Assembly: GCA_012932295.1 (NCBI GenBank)
Contig: JAAONU010000006.1
Span: 29,724,882-29,788,881, forward strand
DNA: 64,000 nucleotides
Direction: 5' to 3'
Source: Cyclina sinensis
Taxonomy: Eukaryota; Mollusca; Bivalvia; Venerida; Veneridae
Shown here: positions 46,921-57,276 of the stretch, in pieces
How the letters are laid out: each line of letters begins with the position of its first letter
Position numbering within the stretch: the first letter of the stretch is position 1
The notes under the pieces: generated by a model
Told to the model about the DNA's origin: nothing
What the model saw: the letters and a program-made list of their open reading frames with translations, nothing else
Database searches by the model: none
Program-made: the position numbers and the translations under genes

Positions 46921-48195
46921 GACAGATTCGAGCGTTGATTGCCTAGTGCTGTCTTTAAATTATTTAAGTAATCACCTACTTCATGAATCGGGTGGAAACA
47001 AATGTCTGCTTTCAAATCGACAGACGTGCTCTTAGTTTTAGGTTTCAGTCATATGATTACTTTAGCTTTTCAGCATAGTTCACGGACTTATCAGCTTTGA
47101 TGTGAGAGATTGAATGGTTCTGTTTAGTTTTAAGAGCCGCTTCATGGTCAATTTTGAGAAGTCTTTATGCTATTTTACAAACTGACTAGTATGACATTTG
47201 GTTCCAATAACTGGTTGCTTCAGATTCGTGTACATAATGGCTCTAAATTGCGTTGCTTATTTCAATTTGACCTTTACAATTATGTTATGTCAGTCTGACT
47301 TAAACATTTTTTTTTCATTTGAGACTAGCTTGCAAACTTTCGATTACGTATTGGCTGCAATTAATGTTATGATAATTTTGAGTCGTTTTAAAAAGAAGAC
47401 TGTGCACAGCTATAAGTAAAACGACTGGATCGGAACTGGCTTGTTGTCTGTGTGTCCCTTTATCAGTTTATTGCAAAGAAGCTTCAGGCTGCAAATATAT
47501 TTGTCTTTGATGTTTCAAAGACACACTTAAACTACCATTTTCACTTAAAACATTCCGTTAGATAGATATTTAATCGATTTTGAGAAAAAAAAATGTTCAG
47601 CTGTGCCGAGACAGCGACTGACACAGACAATGCCGTGACCAGGATTCGAACCTGGGTTGTCGCGGCCACAACGCGAAGTACTAACCACTATACGATCACG
47701 GCTATCACTGCTGAACTGACTGCTGTAGTGTTGTGTTACAATTTAACAGAAGACACAAGTATAGCACCGAGAGAAAGATCTATGTTCAAGTACTTTTATA
47801 CATTAAAGCTAATTGGCCTGAGTAGGTCATGAAATGTTAAAACTGAAGCTTTACTATAAAATATTTGGTGTAGTTTAATATTTATGAAAATTAGATACGT
47901 ATATTTTATATTGTTTTACTTTCAATTTATTTCTAGTTTTGCCCGTGATCCTGGAGCTTTAAGAAATCCTTGACCAACAAAGGACTTTTGCATTCATCGT
48001 TTCAATGAACAGACAGTTGATAAAAAGTGCAATTTTACATTTGGCAGGAATTAATAATTAAAAATCAGAAGCTTGCATTCAAGATCTTTGTAATTATTTA
48101 GACAAAGTTTTCATTTGATAATCTGTGATGTTACTTATTAATTTGAGAAATATTTTTCATTCATTGTTTTTGTTTTGTTAGCAATATAAAATCAC
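46921..48195. repeat. Segmental duplication, left member (with tRNA-His copy 4)
   Basis: Closely matches 51486-52715, starting at TTCGAGCGTTGATTGCCTAG and ending near ATCACGTTCCCATTTATTT. The right member lacks about 60 bases corresponding to 47341-47400. A much older relative lies at 58.3-59.9 kb. Confidence 0.8.
47631..47702 (-). tRNA. tRNA-His(GTG), copy 4
   Basis: Body identical to the other copies; trailer CACAGCTGAAC, nine T (- strand, 47585-47593). Duplicated with its surroundings as copy 5. Confidence 0.95.
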
Positions 48196-48419
48196 GTTCC
48201 CATTTATTTAGAATATAGGATATAAGAATTTACCCCTGATGCCATTACAGAAGGATGTTATGGTGATCCTTTCGAAATTTTTCTCCCCTAAAAGATGCAT
48301 TAAAATCGGAAACTGAGATAGCTTATCAATTTTTACTTTCACCATTTCTAATTAGATACTAAGATACTATTTAAGCGATGTTGAAATACTTGAAGGCGAG
48401 TATATGTTTTACGGCAAAT

Positions 48420-48600
48420 ATAAGAGGTATATTACAGGTGCTGTATGATGATGCAAAGTCATCGTGTAATGATGTTAATGAGCCAACCATATACAAACAA
48501 GTTTAAAGGAATCACTTACCTTACTTTGTAGAGGGTAACAATATAATTCAGAAATTAACCAGACTGAAATATAAGACCAACGTTGACACCAGTTTCAAGT
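48420..48600 (+). pseudogene. Relic of last exon and 3' region of the death-domain gene
   Basis: 'AGGTGCTGTATGATGATGCAAAGTCATCGTGTAAT' and 'AACAATATAATTCAGAAATTAACCAGACTGAAATAT' follow the order of 24480-24620 in the working gene. Strongly diverged. Confidence 0.5.
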
Positions 48601-49014
48601 TTGGGGATTTTGTGCATGCAAAAATTGGTTAGAAGAAGACATGTTAAAACCAATGCAACAAGAAGTAATTCAGAAAATCAAGACAGAAACATGTGAATAT
48701 GTGAAAAAGTGTGTAAATACTAGTATTAACATTACAACTTCAAAGGCATACAATGATTAAATTAAACAAATGTGACAGACAACACTGGATGCATTTGCTG
48801 ATTGGTAAATACATGCAACAAGTGTGCTGAGTAACTATGTACTTAATTTACCTCAAATTTCAGAAAGAGAGAATTATGGAGTTGAGTGCAGAATGACCAC
48901 TTCTCTTTATCTTTACATTAGATTTACATCCACTTTACTCCAAGAGAACATTTGGCATATATGTCTAGGACTTCGTTTTTCTTTGACATTGCTGGTAAGG
49001 CATGACTTAACCAA

Positions 49015-49290
49015 TTTATCATCATCGAAGTGGCCGTTAAAATGTTTATGTTTATACCTCAGAACATATGGTATATAGCAGGTGATAAATGAGTTGTAAC
49101 GGTGTACAAGTGACCGAGGTTAGCGTCTGAACTTGTCTTAGTAAGATTCAAACACACTAAATATACAATAATGACTTTCTTACGCCTCAGATAATATTGT
49201 CAGAATGGCATCGAAAGGGAAGCAACCAAACTTGTAATATGATGACAAACATTCACGTCTTTTAAATCTTTTGGACCATAGATAAACAAG
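49015..49290 (+). repeat. About 260-bp segment repeated in inverted orientation at 55855-56110
   Basis: Contains AGGTGATAAATGAGTTGTAA and ATGGCATCGAAAGGGAAGCA; the latter resembles the last exon of the death-domain gene (ATGGAGTCTAAACGGAAGCA). The inverted mate runs from CGTGAATGTTTGTCATCATA to GGCCACTTCG. Confidence 0.75.
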
Positions 49291-49834
49291 AACCTGTAGT
49301 TTTTGTGATTTTGTTCTTGTGCAATAGTCTGCTTTTTCATCTTTTATTTATTTAACAAAAAAATATATTCATATACTTTGTAGTAATTAGGAATGTTTTA
49401 ATAAAAGAAATGTTTCCTAAAGGATATGAGTAGAAATTATTTAACATGAAAGCGTTTTAGAAATGCATGTCTCTTAAGTGGAATAAACAGAATAAGACAT
49501 GATTTTTATCTATTAAGAATCACTTTTTAGATTTTCTATAAAGATTTTTTGAATGAAATAAAAATCTAAATTATTTATTTCAAAATCTTAGATCGTGTTT
49601 GTTTTAACTATGGCCTTTCTAATTCATCTGTCTAAGACACGTGAGGCCTATTCAGAAGCGACATGCCTTTTTAAATATTTTTGTAAACCGGTTATAATAA
49701 TTGTCTTATCGTTAAAGTTTTATACGATTTATGAAGTTTTACATTCTGAAAACATGTCATCGTATCTATACATTTGTACTTGTATGAAGTTCTAGATCAT
49801 ACCCAATCCTCACTTGGGCACAGGTGTTCTTCAC

Positions 49835-50016
49835 GAGTTAGCGAGATTTGTTTGTTTGTTTTGTTGTTATTGTTGTTGTTTTACTTATATCTCGTGGCCA
49901 CGAATTAATAATCGTTTTGTTGTTGTTGATATTTAATTATATGTCGTGGTCATGAGTTAGAAAGATTTGTGATTTTTTTTCTTAGTTATTATCTCGTTGC
50001 CACTAGTTAGCAAAAA
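49835..50016. repeat. Palindrome-bearing ~60-bp tandem repeat with GTT-rich spacers
   Basis: Three diverged units around CTCGTGGCCACGAATTA, a self-complementary core, separated by (GTT)n stretches. Confidence 0.65.
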
Positions 50017-50020
50017 AATT

Positions 50021-50053
50021 TTAACCACTTTACGGCCACGGCTATCACTGCTG
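50021..50053 (-). pseudogene. tRNA-His 5'-half relic
   Basis: TAACCACTTTACGGCCACGG and CTATCACTGCTGA correspond to the 5' half and leader of the tRNA unit; the anticodon and T-arms are missing. Downstream sequence (50060-50260) resembles that following copies 1 and 2. Confidence 0.65.
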
Positions 50054-50259
50054 ACTCACACAAAAGGTTTTTGTTTACAATATAATGAAAGTGTAACACC
50101 TCGACAAAGACATACTCAAATAGCGTTTATTTGGCATAATAGATTAGGACTAATTAAGTTATACAATATGTTTTTCAATTACTGATAAATAAGTTTAGTA
50201 TTTCATAGATAAACAAAACATGTTTACTCACAATGTCTGATATTTAAAAAAGATATTTT

Positions 50260-51485
50260 TAACATATAAAATGTAAAATATGTCCTTATTTACTTAGTTG
50301 CTATATTAAACATTCTGATATGATGAAAAGTCTATATTAAAATATCACGGGTGAAGTAGGTGTCACAATACCGTTAGTAGCACGGAAGACAACTGCCACA
50401 TTTACATAGTGGTGGACTATAGAAGAAAGAAAACGACATTTTATGAAGTTCTTAGTCATTTATATAATTTATGAAAACATGCAGGTAAATGCAGATATCT
50501 CACTAAGGATCAAATATATATTGGCACTTCTTAAAAGATTAAAAAAGAATACATGGTTAAATTTTCTGTATTCCATAGCAAAGCATCACATTTCCATTTT
50601 TAGTATAATAAAAGAGATCATCCCTGCATGATTAATGTTGAAGAAACAAAAACTAAAAAAGTACACTGTTCCAGTCATTCAATGCATCGATCTTTTGAAA
50701 TATTTTACATTTTTTTCTGTTTCCTAAATCTAACTTGTTCTCTAGCTGTGTTAACACATTAAGTTCATGCATTATCTTTGTTTTATTGTGCTTTTAAAGT
50801 CATTCTTTGTCATGTTTATAAAATGCTCGTTTGTTCTGTAATTTATAATTGTCTTGAAGCTTTGACCGTTTAGTTATGATAGTTGCTGCGTACATCATAG
50901 ATCTAACTCTGGTTTTGATTCTATTGAAAGGCTCTCTTCAATGTATTCTTAAGCTGATTGAAAATATCAAGCTCTGTTGATGTTTCGTAATGGAATTGAC
51001 CTCTGTAAAGGTGGTCATGCTGATTTTGTGTACAAATGGGCTTTTATTTTTGTAAGCTTGTATCTGGCTGCATCAGCTAAGGTAGATGAATAGCTTCATC
51101 GATCGATGATCGATAGAACAACCTTACATTGATTGTTTTATACATAAACAGCTAGTTTTGCGTTGCATGCTTTTAGTTTAGTGCTGTCATTTGCAATTTT
51201 TCATAACTTGTGTATATTCCTTTTCAGAATTTGTAAAAGTTGATTAGAACTTGCTTCTTTAATTTTGTTTAGTGATTTACTTCGAGTATTGGTTGATATA
51301 CTCAAGCTGTCCCTGCTAAAAGTGTACAGTGATTTTTGGCTTTGGTCCGAATTTACTTATTAAGCCTATATCGTTATTAAATTCCACTTTTTGTTGCAAA
51401 GATCATGCTGTTTCCGCAAACGGTACAAGTTTCAAAAAAAATGTAAGTTTCAAAATCTTGGTTTCTTCTTTTCTATTTACAGAGC
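50260..51485. other. Stretch without recognisable gene
   Basis: AT-rich filler between duplicated blocks, with faint similarity to intron 9 sequence. No exon or element recognised. Confidence 0.5.
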
Positions 51486-52715
51486 AGATTCAAGCGTTGA
51501 TTGCCTAGTACCGTCTTTAAATTATTTAGGTAATCGCCTGCTTCATGAATCGGGTGGAAACAAATGTCTGCTTTCAAATCGACAGACGTGCTCTTAGTTT
51601 TAGGTTTCAATCATATGATTACTTTAGCTTTTCAGCATAGTTCACGGACTTATCAGCTTTGATGTGAGAGATTGAATGGTTCTGTTTAGTTTTAAGAGCT
51701 GCTTCATGGTCAATTTTTAGAGGTCTTTATGTTATTTTACAAACTGACTAGTATGACATTTGGTTGCAATAACTGGTTGCTTCAGATTCGTGTACATACT
51801 GGCTCTAAATTGCGTTGCTTATTTCAATTTGACCTTTACAATTATGTTATGTCAGTCTGACTTAAACAATTTATTTTTTTTTATTTGAGACAAGCTTGCT
51901 AACTAAGACTTTGCACAGCTATAAGTACTACGACTGGATCGGAACTGACTTATTGTCTGTGTGTCCCCTTATCAGTTTATCGCAAAGAAGCTCAGACTGC
52001 AAATATATTTGTCTTTGATGTTTCAAAGACACACTCAAACTACCATCTTCACTTAAAACATTCCGTTAGATAGATATTTAATCGATTTTGAGAAAAAAAA
52101 AGTTCAGCTGTGCCGAGACAGCGACTGACACAGACAATGCCGTGACCAGGATTCGAACCTGGGTTGTCGCGGCCACAACGCGAAGTACTAACCACTATAC
52201 GATCACGGCTATCACTGCTGAACTGACTGCTCTAGTGTTGTGTTACAATTTAACAGAAGACACAAGTATAGCACCGAGAGAAAGATCTATGTTCAAGTAC
52301 TTTTATACATTAAAGCTAATTGGCCTGAGTAGGTCATGAAATGTAAAAAACTGAAACTTTACTATCAAATATTTAGTGTAGTTTAATATTTATTAAAATT
52401 AAATACATATATTTCATATTGTTTTACTTTGAATTTATTTCTAGTTTTGCCCTTGATCCTGGAGCTTTAAGAAATTCTAGTCCAAGAAAGAAAGACTTAT
52501 GCATTAATCGTTTCAATGAACAGACTGTTGATAAAAAGTGCAATTTTACATTTGGCAGGTATTAATAATTAAAAATCAGAAGCTTGCATTCAAGATCTTT
52601 GTAATTATTTAGACAAAGTTTTCATTTGATAATCTGTGATGTTACTTATTAATTTGAGAAATATTTTTCATTCATTGTTTTTTGTTAGCAACATAAAATC
52701 ACGTTCCCATTTATT
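51486..52715. repeat. Segmental duplication, right member (with tRNA-His copy 5)
   Basis: Near-identical to 46921-48195 except for a deletion of about 60 bases and scattered changes. Confidence 0.8.
52138..52209 (-). tRNA. tRNA-His(GTG), copy 5
   Basis: Body identical to the other copies; trailer CACAGCTGAAC, nine T (- strand, 52093-52101). About 0.8 kb before the exon-10 relic at 52955. Confidence 0.95.
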
Positions 52716-52954
52716 TTTGCTTTTCGTTTTCTAATGTAAATGCGTATATTGAATGGAATTAATAGCAACAATACAAAACATCTTAATATTTTTTTACAAA
52801 GCCGGGGCAAAATGCATCTGAAAACTTCATAATTTCTTTCGACACTTTCACCGCACTATTATTTTTTTTACAAAATCTCTTAGCCAAGTGTTATTCATTT
52901 AAATTTAAGATTAATAAATATACAATAAGATAATTTGATAAGTTTTCCCATGCA

Positions 52955-53035
52955 GATTGATTGTCTTAAAGAGAAACTGGTCGCTGTAAAGTTATGTCGA
53001 AAAAGGTCTGAAGGTCATTTTTGTGTAGCTTTGCC
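52955..53035 (+). pseudogene. Relic of exon 10, interrupted by a Harbinger element
   Basis: 'CATGCAGATTGATTGTCTTA ... TAAAGTTATGTCGAAAAAGG' matches the start of exon 10. The Harbinger derivative begins just after it at 53057. Confidence 0.6.
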
Positions 53036-53740
53036 AGCAAGTATGTAGGTAAAACCCCAGTTACACAGAGCCATCGGTGATTGATCGGTAGCTTTTTTAG
53101 CCAAATTATGGAGTGAACCGATGACAACGTATTTGACACTGATATCACCTATTGGTCACCTGTTTTCCACCTATCAACTGCTATTGGGGAAAGATAAGTT
53201 TTATCGGTGAAAAATTACCGATTGGGATTTTTAAACATGTTTAAAATTCTCGATCGGTGAAAATATTTTACAAATAAGCGATTGACAACCTGTCTACAAC
53301 CGATATCACCGATGGGCCACCGATAAGCAACCGATCAACTAATACTTACCACCGACAGAAAAAAGATGAGGATTAAAATGTGGGATTTCCTCGGGTTTGA
53401 TCGGTGGTTAATAGGGATTCAATCTGTGATCAATCGATTGCCGCCATCGTGTCATCGGTGGGTTTAAATTTGTAAGTGGCCAATCGTTATTCATAAGTAC
53501 TCATCGGCTGTTGATCGCTTGCCGGACGCGTTTGATCGGTGACCAGTCTGATTTCGTGATTGGTCAATCGGTGGCTAGTCGGAGACAGGGCGGCGTTCGA
53601 TTGGTGATGTCGGGTGCTGCTCGGTATTATATAGGTCTTCGCCAGTAGTTTTGCTCCAGTTTCTGCAGTAGTTTAATCCACGTCACATTAGACTGAGATT
53701 CTCTGACAATTCTGTGAGACGTTTCGTTGTTTTATTATCA

Positions 53741-53814
53741 TGCCTGTAAAAAGGAAATGTAAGAAATCCGACAAAGGCAAGGCCCCCATGACTGCCTCTG
53801 GTGAGGTCCCATGA
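53741..53814 (+). pseudogene. Start of possible second Harbinger ORF
   Basis: ATG at 53741 opens a short basic reading, MPVKRKCKKSDKGKAP, ending in TGA (53812-53814) at the point where sequence continues directly into the transposase 3' end. A TATTATATA box lies about 120 bases upstream. Harbingers carry a second, Myb/SANT-type protein; whether this is it cannot be told from so few residues. Confidence 0.35.
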
Positions 53815-54475
53815 GCACAACTGAGAAAAATCCTTTATAGTTTTAGTATTCAGAGCCGGATCTGCGGGGCTTCCTCAGTGCAATGTGTTTGCCATCAAGT
53901 GCTCCACATGCATGAGGGACATTCCACCTCCTTTCAAACTCTTCAGCTATTGGCCTCCATTCTTCAGGTGTATTGGGGATAGGGATGACCTCTTCGCTGT
54001 ATGTTTGTACTATGGCCTCGCAGACTTCTGGGATAAAGAGGGAAATTGTTGTCCTAGCCACCCTAAAATCATAGGAGAGGGAAGGGTAGGAATCTCCTGC
54101 TGCTAGGTGCCTGAGTGTTACCGCCAGCTTCAATCCGGGATCTAGGGCTTTTCTCCAGTTGGTGTCTGACTTCTGAAGTCTGGGCGCGAGGCGTTGCAGA
54201 AGCTCGTCGAACATTTCCGGGGTCATCCTCATATAGTTCTTGAAGGAGTTGGTGTCCCCCTCCCTCAACTCTGCAAGACTGGTGCTATACTGTCCAAACT
54301 GAAGCCTTCTCTCCTGGGTTAACCAGGGCCTGGTCCACCATCTCCTTCATCTCCTTCGGCGGCGTCTATGATCAGCTATGGGCTGCTGAACGAGCTGAAT
54401 GGCCTGCCGGACATTAAGAATTGCCTGCTGCTGCAACATGACACCAAATTGCTGGATGGCTCTGACATCCTCCAT
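53790..54475 (-). pseudogene. PIF/Harbinger transposase (HARBI1-like), truncated with stops
   Basis: Reading on the - strand from ATG 54475: an N-terminus with QQFGVMLQQQ, an Arg-rich run then WWTRPWLTQERRLQFGQYS, NYMRMTPEMFDELLQRL, LRHLAAGDSYPSLSYDFRVA, PNTPEEWRPIAEEFERRWNV, and GALDGKHIALRKPRRSGSEY, where the Asp of GALDG is the first DDE residue. TGA at codon 43 (54349-54347) and TAA at 53845-53843 interrupt it; NYKGFFSVVLM follows the second stop. The rest of the catalytic domain is deleted. Confidence 0.85.
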
Positions 54476-54977
54476 GATGTTATTCGGTCAACTGCAAAAA
54501 AATCATCGGTTCTCATCACTTAAACATATTGTTTTAATAAAAGAACCGACAGCAACCTATATCACGATATATGCAAGCTCTTAATCACCGATATCGCCGA
54601 TCGGACAAAGATAACCAAATATGAATCACCGGCCATATCTGACGGAAATTGTTTAACCACTGATGACTAGCTATCAAACACCGATTAATCAGCGTTACGC
54701 CCGATTTTGCTCCGATTTACAAACGATAAAAACCGATAGTATTTCAGCATTTTTATCGATGAAAACATCCTTATCACCGATCCAACCCCGTTTGAGTTGC
54801 TTTCTGTCACCTACCAGCAACCCATGAAATGTTTGTTTAACTGACTGAACACTTGTCCATCACCGATGGCCGTTTACACAGAAAACCAGAAATAAAATCA
54901 CGCATGACAACCGATCATAACAGCGAGTAAATTTAAAATTAAATGACCGAGTGGGGACCGACCGTCTGTGTAACTGG

Positions 54978-55257
54978 CCCATAACATTGATGTAATGATA
55001 TTTTGCCTGGTTCCATCTTACCTTACTACAAATTTCCTTAAGTTTCGGTAAAACTCCTACTACCTTTAAATTTATTTTGGACCAAATGCAACATTTTTCA
55101 ACTTGGTCAGGGATATGTTTGACAAAAATGTAAGATTTCAGTTCTTTCAGATTTGATGATTTTATTATGACTACGAAATTATCAAAATGGCCCTAAAAAC
55201 GTATTTTACTGACACTTAAACATGAATAGTATGTTATAGATATCTCCACTACAAAAT
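54978..55257. other. Flank right of the Harbinger element
   Basis: Less than 300 bases, no gene or element recognised. Confidence 0.4.
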
Positions 55258-55330
55258 GCCTTGAGGTTATGCTAGCATTAGAGCTTGCACAATAGTTTTC
55301 GCCTAATAATAAAGAGGTCGAGGGTAGCAA
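55258..55330 (+). pseudogene. Relic of exon 12 (end of first death domain)
   Basis: 'CCTTGAGGTTATGCTAGCATTAGAGCTTGCACAA' matches 23362-23411 of exon 12, lacking about 13 bases there. It reads LEVMLALELAQ and then a stop. Confidence 0.6.
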
Positions 55331-55682
55331 AAGGTATGTGTGTTGGTTTAAAAGCGGGTGCAGGAGAACGTTGCTTTGTTTTGACTTTTAAATGCCCCAT
55401 GTGTAATAACATCTCATCGATGAAGTATGTTATACTATGGCTTGTTTTATTTCACTCAAGCAACACTTGATGCGATTCCATACAAAAATCAATGTTGTGT
55501 TTGACAAAAGGAGCCAAACACGTTTATCCTTCAAGTCACCAGTGACTTTCATGTTTCTTGTAAAAGTGGCTATGCTGTCGTTCTATTTTTCAGACTGATC
55601 AACACTTCAGTTCTTTCTCCAAAGATCGAAAAGAAATTATCTACTGAGTTTCTTTTGATTTGTTGTCTTGCCATTTGAAAAG

Positions 55683-55735
55683 TTTGGAAGCTTGTGGATG
55701 CATTGAGAGCAAGTAAGTGCGACGTAGTCGCAGGT
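55683..55735 (+). pseudogene. Relic of exon 13 (end of second death domain) with donor site
   Basis: 'GTTTGGAAGCTTGTGGATGC ... GACGTAGTCGCAG|GTAAAA' matches 24070-24125, including the splice donor. The upstream two thirds of the exon are beyond recognition. Confidence 0.7.
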
Positions 55736-55854
55736 AAAACAAGAACGTGTATTAGAATGTTTTAATAAAATAACTATTTGACAAAAAGACGTGGTTGACA
55801 GACTATGACTTCGAATGGAATATACATATTCTTGTTAAAAAGTTAATACTTCCA

Positions 55855-56110
55855 ACTTCTATCTATGGTCCGAAAGATTTCAAAGACGTGAATGTTTGTC
55901 ATCATATTACAAGTTAGGTTGCTTCCCTTTCTGACAATATTATCTGAGGCGTAAGAATGTCATTATTGTATACTTAGTGTGTCTGAATCTTCCTTAGACA
56001 AGTTCAGACGCTAACCTCGGTCGCTTGTAACACCGCTACGACTCATTTATCACCTGCTATATACCATATGTTCTGAGGTATTAATATAAACATTTTAAGG
56101 GCCACTTCGT
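55855..56110 (-). repeat. Inverted mate of 49015-49290
   Basis: Reverse complement of that segment over its whole length with few changes; see the entry at 49015. Confidence 0.75.
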
Positions 56111-56570
56111 TTGTGATAAATTTCTTATAATTATCTACTTATGTTTAAATTTAAACCTTCAGCGTAAGTCAACTTTAGGTATTTGATTGAATATTGCTCA
56201 TTCATTTTATGTAATTTGTGTGTGTTATTTTTCAGCAACATTCCTAATTTAACAATATCTGAATTATTTTTTAATCTGATTTTAACTTTGCCATAGCTTT
56301 ATCTCATTCCTTTTATGTCTACATGTAAACATCAACAGATATTATGCTGTAAACTTAAGAAAACACATAGGCTTATTCCGTTTTATATGTAAACATATAA
56401 AAAAGTAGAAGTGTGTGTTGAACGCATTATATTCTTTTACCGTGTCATAAATATTGACATGAATGTGTGACTCCCGGGAACAAAGCGGTCACTCATTTGT
56501 TTTTCCTAAACAATACCTTTGCTGCTAAACTTTTACCACTGTCATAAATTTACGTGACGCGGACGCACGG

Positions 56571-57276
56571 ATGAACAGAAAGATAGAAGATCTCATGTAC
56601 CGAGGTGACCACAAGGCAGCTTTAAGCTCGTTTGTTCAACTTGGTATCCGGACAGACACGGCTGATGTTACAGGTCAGCTGCACGTGAAGACTACAGATC
56701 TCGTGCACAGGTGCTCGTCAAGTTGTTTCATGCGTCGCAGCAAGTGTATTATGGTTCAAAAGTAAATGTTAAAATAATTCAAATACTGAATTTGATGCTC
56801 TGAGATCCCATTGTACAGGCGATAGGATTGTTTTTAAATTTCAGTAGCACGTGGCAGCAAAAGCTAGACACTTCTTTCACTATCATTTTTGCACCTCTGA
56901 ACATGCATAGTAACACTTTCATTGTCGTCGAAAGTTTGGCAAGGGAAGCAAGTGAAAGTACGTTACTATCTTGCCAGAACTTGTAGCTCAGCATTTCGGC
57001 CGTAATATATAGCAGGGCAATCAAATTAAGGTTAGAGAAAAATCATTTGGGGAATAAAAAGTATGTTTGTAGCCGGTACTTTAATATATGCTTACATTTT
57101 CATTTCGCATTTTGTTTCAGAAAAAGTTTAAAGATGTAGATCAGGTCCAGAATCAGATACACCAAAATGGTTGCCCTTCAGATCACATTGACAATGTCAC
57201 GCGGACCAATCAGCTCATAGATCATGCGGACGCCGTTTTCTTTGTTGACAAAGATGTAATCAGCTTTAAAGAATAA
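56571..57276 (+). CDS. Possible two-exon gene of unknown function
   Basis: ATG 56571 opens MNRKIEDLMYRGDHKAALSS, FVQLGIRTDTADVTG with a donor-like ACAG|GTCAGC at 56673. A last-exon-like reading follows a good acceptor (TTTTGTTTCAG, 57120): KKFKDVDQVQNQIHQNG ... NQLIDHADAVFFVDKDVISF, stop TAA at 57274. Both segments read like real protein. The simplest junction does not keep frame (phase 1 into phase 0), so a middle exon, another donor (CAC|GTGAAG at 56690 would fit) or decay must be assumed. I recognise no family. Confidence 0.35.

Larger units (their letters stand above)
53057..54977. mobile_element. PIF/Harbinger deletion derivative (1.9 kb)
   Basis: Ends CCAGTTACACAGA (53057) and its complement (to 54977). 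Both subterminal regions (53070-53600 and 54580-54960) are crowded with short ATCGGTGA / ACCGAT motifs in both orientations, likely transposase-binding sites. Inside are a broken transposase on the - strand and the start of a second ORF on the + strand, the usual two-gene Harbinger layout with the middle deleted. No clear 3-bp target duplication was seen. Confidence 0.8.
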
